Positions 12,734 to 24,542 of a stretch of DNA of 64,000 nucleotides are shown piece by piece. The DNA comes from Paramyrothecium sp. XJ0827 (lineage: Eukaryota; Ascomycota; Sordariomycetes; Hypocreales; Stachybotryaceae), in contig JAJFPB010000001.1 of the NCBI GenBank assembly GCA_020881915.1, positions 5,084,001 to 5,148,000 on the forward strand, in the 5' to 3' direction. Numbering within the stretch: the stretch's first letter is position 1; each line of letters opens with the position of its first letter. The position numbers and the translations under genes are program-made. The notes beneath the pieces were generated by a model that did not search any database, was not told the DNA's origin, and was given only the letters and a program-made list of their open reading frames with translations.

Positions 12734-15192
12734 ATGAACCGGCCAGGTAGGATTTCATCCGATCCATCAACTCCCTCCTCCAGTCCCTTGCAGACCCCGC
12801 CGTTTGCCTTGTCCGTCTACCCATGTCCTCGAACCGTTGCGCAGTCTCGACTACGGCGACTCCGCGGTGCGCCCGCTCCGCGTGGGCGCCTCACTACACA
12901 CGCCTGATCAATCGTCGGTTATCGAGAGCATTCCAGAAACCAGAAGGACCCGAAAGGCCCAGCATGCACGACCACGATACCTCAGGCTAAGCTCAAAACA
13001 AAGCTGTGCAACAAAGAGGCCTGGGTCTCGCGAACGGCATGCCGGCGCTATTGATCACCGGCTGCTTCCTTCGGGACATACGCGACACAATAGACTTTGC
13101 ATTCAGGGTCTAGAAGGCAGTTGGCTGACAGTTTCGATACAATAGGTGCAGTGCCGCAGACGATTCGAGGCATGTCTGGCAATTTCACCGGGCAACAGCA
13201 ACAGCAGCAGCAACAGCAACAGCAACAACAGCAACAACAACCTCAGCAACAAGGACGGGCAGTGTCGGGCAGGTTACCGAACGGCAAACTAGGTACGTCC
13301 ACGCGCCATCTAAAATCAAGGGAGGGCCGTTCGCTGACGTCCGCCGCTTGGTTACAGGAGGCTCTGGCTGGGCTTTTAGTGGAGGTGTGCCGATGGGAGC
13401 TGCAGGACTGCAGAATCCAGGTCGTCAATTGAGCGGAAACGTTAGCTTTGCGCAAAGCCTGAGCGGATCGCAACCCGCCACACCACTCGACCTCTCGTAC
13501 GTTCTTTCCACCCCTTTGCGAAATGCGCTGCCTCGAGCTCGCTAGTCCCTGCGACAACAGCCACAAAATACCATATCTACGGCGTTGTTTGTGTGCGAAA
13601 CGTCCTTGCCATCAGAGAAATGAGGCATGCAGCTGTGGCATGGATTTGGCCTTCCCCCACAGCACTTGAGGGGTTCTTGCAATCTCGTTAGGCTTTAGCC
13701 AGTATTTGTGACAAGGAAAAGCTGACGTACTTTCACCATAGGGAATTCCCATCATTATCGAACAACGCGCAGCTTTCAAGCGCCAACCCGGCTTCGATGT
13801 GGTCTACGGCTGGGTCGCGAACTCTTGGTGGACCAGTGCAGCGAAATCAACAAACACCGGTCTCGTCGCAGCAAGGCGCGCAGGACGACCTTTTTGGTGC
13901 CGGTCAACCTCGCATCGCGTCTGCCCAAGGATCATTCCGCTTCGGCACCCAAGCAAACATGACACAGACATCTCAGGTCCAGCCAAGCAGCGTTGACGAT
14001 TTCCCCCCACTAAACCGTACGGCAAACGGAGAGATAGGTTCGGAAAGAGGCACAAGCCTCATGTCCACACTTGGATTTGGTGCTCAGCCCAGTGCTCCGA
14101 CTGGTGCCAACCCGCCGAATCGTGGCAATGGTCTACTGAACGCGCTATCCGCCACGAGTCGAGCGAACGAGGCTCGGTCGCCCCCAGGGGGGAACGGACT
14201 GAGTAGGTGGCCGAAACAGCCAGGAGCAACATGTCCAACTAACAGAATGCAGGCTCGCGATCACAGGATTCGAAAGGTGTTGGCATAGCTGATGATTCTC
14301 GGCAAAGGTCGGTTCTACAACAGGATATCTTGAGCAAGGGTGCCGCCTTGGGGGATACCGACTCTCATTCCTCCGAAGGTCAAGCACTCATCGGCGCCAT
14401 CGGGAACGCTGGGTTGGGCGGAAAGCCGAATGATGACAAGGAAGCCCAACTCCCTGACGTGGTGGATCCTCTGAATGGCATGGCCGAGGTAGATAAATGG
14501 GGAATCAAAGGATTGCGAACTTTGATGAACAACTATCCAGACTACCACGCCATGGTAGTCGGCATGGACCCGAGCTCACTTGGGCTGGACGTGAACTCCC
14601 AGGAGTGAGTACATTTCCTACTCAGCGACATCCCAGCTAGCAACCAGGTTCCTAACGAAGACAGACTCCTTTCCACACAGATCTATTCGTTATTTGAGGA
14701 CGCTCCGCCTAGGCCAACAGTGAATGCCAGCAAGTTCCGCCTACCGGAGTGCTATAACGTCACAAACGTGCAGCCAATTGAAAGCAAGATACAAAGTTTC
14801 AACGAGGAGACCCTCTTTTGGATATTCTACAGCTGCCCGGCGGATGTGAAGCAACAGATGGCTGCTGTGGAGCTGTAAGTCAAGCGACTAAGCTGCTCTG
14901 AAGCTATAGGAACATTGCTGATACTGTTGCAGACATTCACGGAACTGGAGGTGGCACAAAAAGCTCCAAGTGTGGCTCACCAAAGACGAGCACATGACGC
15001 CTCAGATCCTGAGTCCTAACCACGAGCGAGGCTACTACATCGTGTGGGACACGAGTAGCTGGCGGAAAGACAGGGTAAGATAACGTTCAATGCCTGCTAT
15101 TTGGATGCGTGCTGACAGTAGCGTAGAGGGAGTTCACGTTGCATTACGGTGATCTGGACACGACTTTAAATCAAGGCCCGGTTGTTTCATAA
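12734..15192 (+). CDS. not2: NOT2, CCR4-NOT complex subunit
   Basis: Scaffold subunit of the CCR4-NOT deadenylase, which acts in mRNA decay and transcription. Eight exons are proposed: 12734-12746, 13146-13292, 13358-13496, 13742-14202, 14253-14604, 14665-14874, 14933-15074 and 15127-15192, giving 509 residues in frame. The protein begins MNRPG, continues after a 399-bp intron as AVPQTIRGMSGNF, and has a CAA/CAG-encoded glutamine tract at 13192-13250. A middle segment reads LDLSEFPSLSNN. The C-terminal NOT2/3/5 domain is clear (FRLPECYNV, ETLFWIFYSCP, RNWRWHKKL, RGYYIVWDTSSW, EFTLHYGDL). The 13-nt first coding exon is chosen because it restores the MNRPG start seen in fungal relatives; that comparison is from memory. 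Confidence 0.92.
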
Positions 15193-15899
15193 GTGAACAT
15201 GGCGTTGGTAAGGCGGTAATGGCTTAAGAGGTCCTGGCATCACATTGTGGCTGGCATGGTGTGCATTTCGCGATTGTTGCTGCTCTACGGAATTGGCGTT
15301 CAGCCTTCCAGGGGGTGGGTCGGCCGGGGCATGCTTCTGATACAGCATTATGAATTGGATCTGAGGGCTGTGAGATCTGGGAAAGACTTTCCGCATCAGG
15401 GCTGTGCCTGGAGCTGATCACGGCTTCATGAGTTGCAGTACAGTAGTGGTTCGTAGCAAGTCAAACGAAGCTGCTATGGCCCTTTGTCCATTGGGGCTTT
15501 GTGTGCATGCGATCGCGACAATGTCCATCTCGGTGAATGTATCATACAGCACCACGCCCGGACACAAGCTGGCCAACGACCAGCGACCTCGAAGCCGTGG
15601 AGGGCATGTCGCGTGCTCTGGTGAAAGCAGAGAGCTTGGTGTTTTCGTGACGTGTTTTAGCCGAGGTTCCGCCACGATAGTTAAATATAGTGCCTTATAT
15701 CCACCCAACAGCACGGGTGGTTCGGGAACCCACCTTGGTGACGGTTGGTAGGCCTAAGCAGCGCGCAACATCCACTGACGGCGCAGACATTCCTTTGTCT
15801 TCATCGCATCGGCTTCTTTGGTTTACTGCTTCATTGTAGCGCCACTTGCCCTTTCCTCGCATACGTACCGAGACCGTCGTACCGCAAGACCCAGCAACC
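15193..15899. promoter_or_regulatory. Intergenic region, CUE1-like promoter
   Basis: Tandem spacer of about 700 bp: NOT2 3' flank, then upstream DNA of the CUE-domain gene. Short frames on both strands have no support. I see no repeat or RNA gene. Confidence 0.5.
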
Positions 15900-16541
15900 A
15901 TGTCGGACGATCAGGTGTCGTTGCCATACTTGGCGGCGATCCTGTTGTTCACCGGCTTGGTCATACGTTATCTGTTCTTCTCTGGCTCGTCTGCACCACG
16001 GCCGACACGATCGCCGGAAGCTCTGATGCGATCGCGAGAAGCCGCCGTCGAGAGGATACAGCAAATGTTCCCGCAGGCGGACAGGCGGAGTCTCCTGTGG
16101 GATCTTCAGCGAAATGGCGGCAATATCCAGAATACCACGGAGCGCATTCTTGCCGGGCGGTTGGAGACAGTATGTCCTTTCTTGTCCCACAAGGGGTGGT
16201 AGCCCTCTCCACGAACAAACTTGCTGACACATTACCTATCGTTTCAGCCTCCCATCACTTTCCAACCACCACCCCCACCGGGACAACCAGCATCTAGCGC
16301 GGGCGCGGTGCCAGCAACCAGGCAGCCCGACAAGCCGACGCAGCCGGATCTCATAACGAGATACAACCTGAAGGACAAGCTAGCAGTGGCAGAGGATGCG
16401 GATGCGAAGAGCAAGGGCTGGAGCTCCAACCGTGACGACCGGCAATCGGCCCTCCAGCGACGGAGAGATGAGATGATCCTCGCGGCGAGGAGGAAAATGG
16501 AGGCGAAGATTGCGGCGGAGAAAGCGAACGCGGAGACATGA
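15900..16541 (+). CDS. CUE1-like ER ubiquitin-conjugation factor
   Basis: Predicted 187-residue membrane protein resembling Cue1, which anchors and activates the E2 enzyme Ubc7 at the ER for ER-associated degradation. Exons are 15900-16169 and 16248-16541. Residues 8-27 form one N-terminal transmembrane segment (YLAAILLFTGLVIRYLFF). The CUE domain at about residues 45-90 shows QQMFPQADRRSLLWDLQRNGG followed by ERILAG. A proline-rich linker and a charged helical C-terminus (RRRDEMILAARRKMEAKI) resemble the Ubc7-binding region of the family. The first ATG after the leader is used. Homology to Cue1 is from domain order rather than a search. Confidence 0.87.
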
Positions 16542-18124
16542 AGAGGCGGGTGCTTGGATCGGTCGTGAAGATAGCTGGGAGACATGGGATTATTGATACG
16601 GGCAACAACGGCTTGTGCCATTGTGCCAGCGACCCTGCCTAGCAGGTCAAGCCCAGAATCGACCTCTTTTGCGAGGCATGAACATCTCGTCTACCCAAGG
16701 CCCATCCTTCGCGCCCGAATTTGGAGAGCACTGCCCCGAGGTAACGTGATGGTCAAATTAACGAATACTTCACACCCTACTTCGAGACGACGCGCGCAAT
16801 GCTGCGAACGCATAGACTATGCACAACAATGGACGAATCGAGTTCAGAGCAAGTTAGCGGCGGGCTACTTTACACAATGATATGTGACGATGGAAAGCTC
16901 AGTTGTCCCAATCATGCATGTGTCTACAAGATGCTCGAGCAATTCTCGGAAAGTGAATGGGTACATTTGATGGACTTCTCGGAGGAGTTGCTTGCACTTG
17001 GTTGGTATCACAGGTGTGTAGGACAAGCGCAGAGGCCGAGGCTCGTGAACTACTGTGATAACTTCGCGGCGACTTTAATCATCCGTGGCCGTAGCGAAGC
17101 CGCGCCCGACAAGCCCTGCCTTTAAGACCAGGGTATAAGCGAAGTCGTCTCATCGGGGGGTGCTGGAGTTTATCGAACCTCCTACAATATGGTCTTGTCA
17201 CATGTATTTAAGGTGCCTCATTCGTGGACATTCAGCGTAGACTCTAATCATTAGCTTTACAAGTTACTTGACCTGTTATTGGGGCTGGTGGCTGCATAAA
17301 ACGCAAATCGATGTATCTGACAAATGACGTGTGCGTAATTCAAGGTCATCTCCAAGCAGCTGAAGATGACGGGATTCGCTGGGTTGAACCAAGATATTAC
17401 ACCTTGCGGTACCTTGGGGTGCCTTGTGTGGGGAGGCAACAAAGTGCACGTGCGGCAGAGCTGATGTGGTGACTGTCGTCACCCCGCGACCCTCAAATGA
17501 CGCTCAGTCGGTGGGGCTGAGCAATCGGCAGTGCCTGGGCACAAGGTACAATCAAAACATAAGGTACCTACCGTAGTACCTATCGTACCTTACCACAATA
17601 TCCACTTACAATAGGAAAAGCCCATCGCAACAGCATATGGGCTTTTGTCCAAACGCCCTTGGCTGCAATCTTCGACTACACCTAGACTTTTGCTTTCGCA
17701 CAACTACACTTGGTATGCAGTCCCTGGCCTAGCGGGTCTGACTTGAATAGGACCAACAACCCACCTTGCAAATCCTCCTTGGCGGGTGTGACGTTTGGTC
17801 CTGACTACACCCAACAACGAAGTTGCTCCAGAATCTCTTTTGTCGGCTAACGCGTCCCCAGCTTTACGACGGAAAGACCAAGGCGCCCCAGAACTGGTGG
17901 TCCTTTTGCAAACTCCCCTAGTCTCAGGACCTGCACACCTTAGATTGACCGACGTTGTCCATATACATGACCAGGCCGCCCTCTAATACCAACCAACACC
18001 CGCCTCGGTTGCGCTCCCACCGCTTAGTCCTCGACCCTTCAGACTCTCGATGCTGTGATCGCGACTCGTTCGCTTAGTTCTTCAATATCAGCAACAAAAA
18101 CAAGCTCTCCGAGGTGTGGCTGCG
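16542..18124. other. Long intergenic region, 1.6 kb
   Basis: No gene is supported. A frame at 16799-17125 (+) is open but has no family signal. Around 17541-17595 lies a cluster of GGTACC/GTACCT motifs, including AAGGTACCTACC and CGTACCTTACC. The last part is presumably promoter and leader of the J-domain gene. Confidence 0.5.
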
Positions 18125-20888
18125 ATGGGGACGACGAGGGACTACTATGCAGACCTGGAGCTGTCTCCCAGCGCAGACATTCAAGAAATCAAGAAGCAGT
18201 TTCGGAAGCTAGGTACGGGACACTGAGGAATCTATGTAAGGAGATCCTGCGATGGCTGAACTGAACCTGCCTTTAGCACTCAAATACCATCCCGATCGCA
18301 ACCCGGGCCGGGAACAGGAGGTCAACTCAAAGTTCCAAATTATTCAGACCGCACACGAGGTCTTGTCCGACCCTCAGCAAAAGGCAAAGTACGATGCCAC
18401 GCTCAGCCGCACATCACGATACCCTGCTGCTTCCGGTGTGAAAGGCAATCCATGGCAGAATGTCAGCCAACAATTCCCTACTCCGCCCCGGCGCAATCAG
18501 CAAACCCGGAATACACAATCTGGAGCTCAGAGATGGAATACCCGTTTCGCGGCCGGTGTCCCTCCCACTGCAAAGCAACAAGCGCCCGCCGACCCGGAGG
18601 TAAAAAAGAACGCGTACCAGGCGTTTGAGAACATGCGGAGCCGTACAACCAGGAGCAGCGCAAAGGAATCCAAACCTCAAAGTCAACCGGCAGCGCCTCC
18701 GCCTCCGCCACCCCGTTCCGAAAGGGCTGGGCAGCGTGCCCAAGCGTCCTTTGGAAACAGAAAATCAGGTTTCCAACCGCACTCACCCGCGCCCGGCGAC
18801 GAAGCTCCTGTTGACAACAGAAACTATTTCTCCAAGCCGAGCGCAGAACGGCCTCGCACCGATGATGCGGACTCGCGTCAATCTCGCCCAGGGCCGATTC
18901 CAGACCCCTTGAGCCAGTTCAGGCCAAAGGACAAGGATCATTTCTCAGATAGTCGGCAGAGCACTCCTTACACGACGCATGGCGGCGAGAAATTCAATCC
19001 CTTCGATGGCATCCCTCTTGGGCGCGCAAAGAGCACGAGAGAATCGTCGCGGCATGCTGCCTCACCCACAACTGACGAAGATTCACCAGCCTCGAAACCT
19101 CGCAGCGCCAGCGTACCCCAATCTCGAGACAACCAAGACGCACCTCCTAATGTAAAAGTACCAAAGCCTGCCGAAAGCCGTGCAGATCACGAGGCGACGT
19201 CCAACAAACCATCCAATAACGAATCCCGTAAGCATCAGTAGACGTCCGTCGTCGAAATCTTGGCTAACTGTTTCTGCCTAGCCCTCAAAAACCCAGGCAA
19301 CGGCGCCACAGGACCTTCAATGTATGCGCAGTCCCAGAACAAGCCAGCACCAGATGTCACATATAAATCTTTGTACGGTTCGCCCAACGGCCAATTCAAC
19401 ACTGGTCGTGGGCGACCACTCCGCCCTTTCACTGCCAACTTTTCGTTGAGAAATTCGATGCAAATCACATCTCCAAGTGGGGAGATCCTTTCAAGCACAA
19501 ACCTGACTCCATTCGAGAAGCGACAGCATGAGTTGCTTGATCAGCTGATCAAGTCATCCGCGACTAAAGCATCGTTGAATGGCAAACCGCCGCATCGTCT
19601 AACCTCCAAAAACGTACAGTCTCAAGAACGTGCTGACAAGACTTTCTCTGATAGCTTTAGCTTTGCGGTAGACGAAGACACCTTCAAACAGACGACGCCT
19701 GAAACGAGGAGCTTCGGCCGCAACAGCGTTGATGATATCAACACCAAATTTGTTAGCGAGGAACCTTCTCCAGCATGGAAGTTTAGCGCTGGAAATGCCG
19801 ATGCTGGGGGCTCCCCCATCAGCCGCTCACCTGCAGGTAGTCGAACTGGCCGGCGATCGCCACCAAAACGCCCTTCCTTCCCTCGTGTCGATAGCATGAA
19901 TGCGGCTCCCCCAAGTGAGCCTACCGAAAACAAGTTCGACGCCGATGGCTGGAGTGATAAATTCGGGCCCCATACGTTCGTGCCACAGCCCACGCCATCC
20001 AGCAACATCTCGCCTACCCGCAGCGGGCGTGTCAACTCAAAGAAGACAAAGCCAGTCAAGCCAGCCGGTATCTTTGCTGTTCCCGGAACTGCTAGCAGTG
20101 ACGAAGATGCCTACGAGTGGCGAGGTCGCAAGGCACAGCCCCCGATGGAAGCCGCAGAAAGCCCTCAAGCCATGGACATCGACCCGCCGGTAAATGAAGG
20201 CACGGAGACAGCAGTGCCGCAGCCCACCCCAGCAAGGAATATCAACGTCGAACCGTCCAGGCCTGACTGGCGCCCGGGCGACGTCAATATCAAAGACACA
20301 AACGGGACCATCAAACCTGATGATGCAGTGAAAAATCAGTTTCACGCTAACGCTGTAGGATCGGAGGACAGTGAAGAGTTTCGAGCCAACTTCAGTGATT
20401 TGAAGAATGTGGCTCCCATGGCACAGGAGGCTTCAGGTCTCAAGTCTTTCGAAGACCTCAAGGACACGCTGCCCTTCGATAGTCGGGCCTCGGGTGCTCC
20501 CCCCATCAAGTTGCCCAAGGCGCAGCCGCTGGTGTTCCCCAGCCCACCCGCGGCGCCTCGGTTGCCGCCGACGGTAGCTATCAGCGGTCTCAAACCAAAC
20601 ATGGGATCATGGGAGAGGTACCTCAAAGAGTTCGAATCATATCTGGAGCAGTGGGATGCTTTCAATCGCCTAGTGGTGGATCATTTCATGACTCGGAAGT
20701 TACACATTGCGCAATCTCGGGACGCCAAGGGCTATGGGTTCCTCGGGGCCCGCGGCGACCATGACGTCCGCGAGTATTACAACTGGGTTCAGCAAGATAA
20801 CGAAGTTCGGAGGAAATGGACGGAAGCATGCCAAGATCACGAAGAGCGGTTCCGGGAGTTTATGGCATTTCGTGAGAGGATGAAGTAG
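18125..20888 (+). CDS. Large J-domain (DnaJ-type) protein
   Basis: Predicted 881-residue co-chaperone-like protein. Exons are 18125-18212, 18277-19227 and 19282-20888; the first intron lies inside the J domain. The N-terminal J domain (residues about 6-72) starts [10 protein letters not shown] and carries the HPD signature needed to stimulate Hsp70 ([10 protein letters not shown]). The middle of about 600 residues is Pro/Ser/Arg-rich and probably disordered. A conserved-looking C-terminal helical domain follows ([19 protein letters not shown] to [12 protein letters not shown]). There is no signal peptide, Cys-rich zinc domain or G/F region, so it is a class C J-protein. Its client and compartment are unknown to me. 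Confidence 0.9.
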
Positions 20889-21941
20889 TACTTTAACAAG
20901 GCTGCACTCGGCCTACGTTTTCACCGACTAGCTGGCAACGCGCCGGCACCGTCCATCGAGCGTTTCATGTCCTCATGGTTGACTTTTCACTCATTCAAAC
21001 CATAGATACGATACCCATTTCCGCAAAAAAAGGATCGCACTTTACGTGGAGTTCATAGAAGGAGTAAGGTGGAAGCGGATGCGAAATTTAGGATCGACTG
21101 GGTTTCATGGCGGGACTATGCAAGGCTTCAAGCGAATTGAATGAAGTTTTTCCGGTGACGAAGTTTATGAATATAGAGCAAGAGTCCTGAATGCCTTTGC
21201 GTCTCTCCTGTTCAATGATGGTTTCGATCAATCTCGTGATCATGATGGCTGAGGATCCTCGATGTGAGGTGACCGAAACTGGTGGAGCTGGCAGCTGGTG
21301 ATCCCAGCTGCTCAAAGCACCAGAGGCTTGCAGGTGCCCAACGGCTGCGTCCTGGCAAACGCGCTCGAGTGAAGGGCCAGCTGCATCTTGATAAATGCCT
21401 GACAACTGGCGGCCACTTCTCACATTGCTCGCTCTCCTTGATATCACACTCCTCACAACCCTGCCTCCCCCTCTCCCACTCCTCTCCTTCAACTTCACAG
21501 CTCCTCATCACTTGGCTTTCCCTTTCGCACGCAGAAAGACCTGGGCACTTGAACTATCTCCGGACTCACAACAAAAGTCCGTGCGATCGTAAGTTTCACC
21601 CGGTTTCGTTCGTTGAAGCTGCAAAAATCCAATCTCCCCTGTCGTCTCATCCTCCAGCCGGCTTGGAACAAGGCTATGGCCTGTAGCATTCTGAAGCTTC
21701 GGCAAGAGTTCATCAACTGCATTACCACAACATGCCTTTTCTATCCTTGCTTGCACATGCGCCTGATTTCAACGCTGCGTCACCTTGCCTCCCAGAATCT
21801 TTCTCTGCACCAAAGACTAACGATTCAAGCCATCCCCAGTGCTCAACCAATTCAGTATTGCCAGTTGGGTAGACTGAGACCACACTATTGTCTCGCTCTC
21901 GATTTACCAGATCATCAGATCATCAACCTAGGCAAATCGAC
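20889..21941. other. Intergenic region, 1.05 kb
   Basis: 3' flank of the J-domain gene and promoter/leader of the Myb-like gene. From about 21420 the + strand is pyrimidine-rich (repeated CTCCTC, CTCTCC), as is common in fungal core promoters. Open frames here have no support. Confidence 0.5.
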
Positions 21942-22606
21942 ATGGATAATCAAGGTGATGGCAAGGCTCTGGCCTGGACCGAAGAGGCGAAGGTAATCAC
22001 AGCGTGTTCCTACCGTATATTCATGGTTCACCTGTCTGACTGTTCTCCAGTTTCAGTTCCTTCTACGCATTGTCGCACAGTTCAAGGAGGACGGAAAAGC
22101 CATTAACTGGCAACGTGTGAACATGCCTGGACGAACGACCAAGTCCCTCCAGAATATGTGGACCAAAATTAACAAAGCTGTTGCCGACCTCGAGGAGAAG
22201 AGCGCAAACGGCACTCCGGCTTCTTCTCCAGCCAAAACACCAAAGAAGGCAACCCGTGAGTACCGGTTCACATACATCAAATGAAGAAGACGCTAATTCT
22301 TGCAGCTCGCAAGACCAGCACGAAGAAGACAATGCAGGCAACAGGCGATGATGAGGACGATAGTGTCGGCAGCTGCCCAGAGACTCCTCAGAAAACACCA
22401 AGAAAGCGAGCTGCTGGGGGTGAGTTGATTGGAAGTCGAGTCTCACAATGGATAGCTAATGCAAAGTACTAGCCAAAGGCACGCCACGCAAGTCCAAGAA
22501 AATCAAGAAAGAGGTCTCGGAGGACAACGAGCAAGTGGACGAGGACGAGCCACAGTACAGTGGCTTTCGGCCCATCAACATGAAGGCCGAGCCCGATGAG
22601 ATCTGA
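21942..22606 (+). CDS. Small Myb/SANT-like, AT-hook-like protein
   Basis: Predicted 167-residue probable nuclear DNA-binding protein. Exons are 21942-21992, 22051-22255, 22306-22419 and 22473-22606. The N-terminal 65 residues look like a Myb/SANT-type helical unit with spaced tryptophans (LAWTEEAKFQFLL, INWQRVNMPGRTTKSLQNMW). Lys/Arg/Pro-rich stretches reminiscent of AT-hooks follow (TPKKATPRKTSTKK, TPRKRAAGAKGTPRKSKK). The tail is acidic and ends MKAEPDEI, which contains a sumoylation-like K-x-E motif. I recognise the general class of fungal Myb-like proteins but not a characterised orthologue. Confidence 0.8.
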
Positions 22607-23837
22607 GAAAGGTTAAAGTATTGGTTTATACACCGGGCCGTGGCAGCTCATCGCTCTGGTTGCGTTTCCTGGTTACGGTGGACAGGCGGAGCAGTGTGAT
22701 CAGCTGCATAGTTCCATAATGACTTTGCAAGTAGAAAATGTGTCTAGATATGCCAGCAACAGTTGCTTACGATTTGCTTGGACACGGGTGGCACGATGCA
22801 GTAGCCTGTGCTCAGGGTTCACCCCGCGGTGATTTATGTTCTAGCTCAGACTGGCGACGGAGTGGACAGCAAAGTGGGATATAGAGCCCAGAAATGCATC
22901 GCTGACTTTTCTTCTTGCCGGAAACTGAATGCAGTCGCTGCCTCAGAATGAATGCGGCTTGGTGTGAGACATGCAGGGAACCCACCCCTCCCTCAACAAG
23001 GCTGCAACTGCATGGTCAAGTGGTGTAGGTGACCAACTAGGTGGACAGCCGAGCTGGGATGGTGACACATGGGGCCATAAGGCTACGGGAGACGCATCAA
23101 GGCTCGCCTGTCGATGGCATGTAAATCTTCTGACGCTGTGATTGGGAAATAGAGCAGCTTGGTAAGCTGTGGATGGTACGTCTCTGAGCAGTAAGGTTCC
23201 CTCACAAGGTACAAGGTACAATGAAGAAAAACGAAAAAATCCTCATCTTTACATTGGCAGCAAAGTTCGTAATAACCTGCAGCAGCATGTCTCAGTCCCA
23301 CACCGCACAACATGCAGTGACAATCATTCTTCAGTTCACGTGCATGAGATACCTTACCTTTTGCCTTAGGGAGAGCTCCCATGTCCCGCCGGATGGGGGG
23401 TTGTTCGAGGAGGGTGGGGAGGCGAGATCCCTGCAGGCTCCCCACCTTCACTGGGTTACACTTTTTTCGGGATAGGGTGGGCGAGAGGAGCGTTTGGCGC
23501 CAGAGAAAAATCCCATGGCAAGCAGCAGCCTTGCATTTTACAGCGTGAATCTCAGAGATACCTACTTGCCTTAGCAGGTGGGTGGGGGCGGGGATCAGCA
23601 CCATGACCGTAGGTGCTGTCGACCAGCAAAAATTTGGATGGCTTCGCGAATTTTTTCAGTCTGCTTCTCACCCCCCTCCTTGCTATCTTGAATGAAAGAC
23701 GTCCAGGATATTACGATCCAAATCTTCAGAAATCCGCGCGCGGGACTCGGCTGTTTATAGATTTCTATCACATCCTCCCTCCTGCAAAAGACAAGGGACA
23801 CTTGCTGTCACCTCCCCTCAACTCACGGCGAGTCAAG
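22607..23837. other. Intergenic region, URA5 upstream
   Basis: 1.2 kb without a supportable gene. GTACAAGGTACA-type motifs occur near 23206-23220 and ACCTTACCTT near 23351. The stretch next to URA5 is pyrimidine-rich. Frames on both strands are short and unsupported. Confidence 0.5.
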
Positions 23838-24542
23838 ATGTCTTCCCAGCTCGCCCAGTTTAAACGAGACTTCCTCGAGGCGTCTATCAATGGAGGAATC
23901 CTCAAGTTCGGCACCTTCGAGCTCAAGTCAAAGAGGATCTCCCCCTACTTCTTTAACGCCGGTCTTTTCCACACGGCGCGCCTTGCCGGTGCCATTGCTA
24001 CTGCATTTGCCCACACAATCCTGAAGGCACAGGAGGAGGATGGTCTCGACTTTGATATCATCTTTGGCCCAGCCTACAAGGGCATCCCTCTGTCCTCATC
24101 CATCACCGTCAAGCTCGGCGAACTGAACCCTAAGGTCCTCGACACCGTCTCCTATTCATTTGATCGAAAGGAGGCCAAGGACCACGGCGAGGGCGGTAAC
24201 ATCGTCGGCGCCCCGCTGAAGGGCAAGAGGATCATCATCGTTGACGATGTCATCACTGCCGGCACAGCTAAGAGGGAGGCCATCGAGAAGATCCAGAAGG
24301 AGGGCGGTATTGTCGTCGGTATCGTTGTGGCTGTTGACCGCATGGAGAAGCTTCCCGCTGCTGATGGAGACGATTCCAAGCCGGGGCCAAGTGCCATCGG
24401 CGAGCTGAAGAAGGAGTTTGGCATTCCCATCTATGCCATTCTCAACTTGGACGACATTATCGAGGGCATGAAGACATTTGCCTCCGAGGATGACATTAAG
24501 CGAACGGAGGAGTACCGCCTCAAGTACCGGGCCACGGACTAA
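23838..24542 (+). CDS. ura5: Orotate phosphoribosyltransferase
   Basis: Cytosolic enzyme of pyrimidine synthesis that joins orotate to PRPP to give orotidine monophosphate. It is a single exon of 234 residues, normal for the fungal family. The start is taken as ATG 23838 ([14 protein letters not shown]), although the frame is open further upstream into the leader. Motifs: [22 protein letters not shown] region, the nucleotide/PRPP loop GPAYKGIPL, the flexible catalytic-loop region [11 protein letters not shown], and the PRPP-binding signature [13 protein letters not shown]. No intron is needed. The surrounding genes are not pyrimidine genes. Confidence 0.97.
   Translation: MSSQLAQFKRDFLEASINGGILKFGTFELKSKRISPYFFNAGLFHTARLAGAIATAFAHTILKAQEEDGLDFDIIFGPAYKGIPLSSSITVKLGELNPKVLDTVSYSFDRKEAKDHGEGGNIVGAPLKGKRIIIVDDVITAGTAKREAIEKIQKEGGIVVGIVVAVDRMEKLPAADGDDSKPGPSAIGELKKEFGIPIYAILNLDDIIEGMKTFASEDDIKRTEEYRLKYRATD

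Noticed and set aside
16799..17125. 108-codon + strand frame between the CUE1-like and J-domain genes
   Set aside because: Open but short, with no similarity I can name and no splice-site context; left as unsupported.
18125..18212. Alternative J-protein start further upstream
   Set aside because: The ATG at 18125 starts the J domain in the usual way ([11 protein letters not shown]), and the preceding DNA lacks an in-frame ATG close by.
21942..24542. Possible metabolic gene cluster around ura5 with a DNA-binding gene
   Set aside because: Neighbours are unrelated housekeeping genes; no polyketide, peptide or terpene synthase exists in the window.
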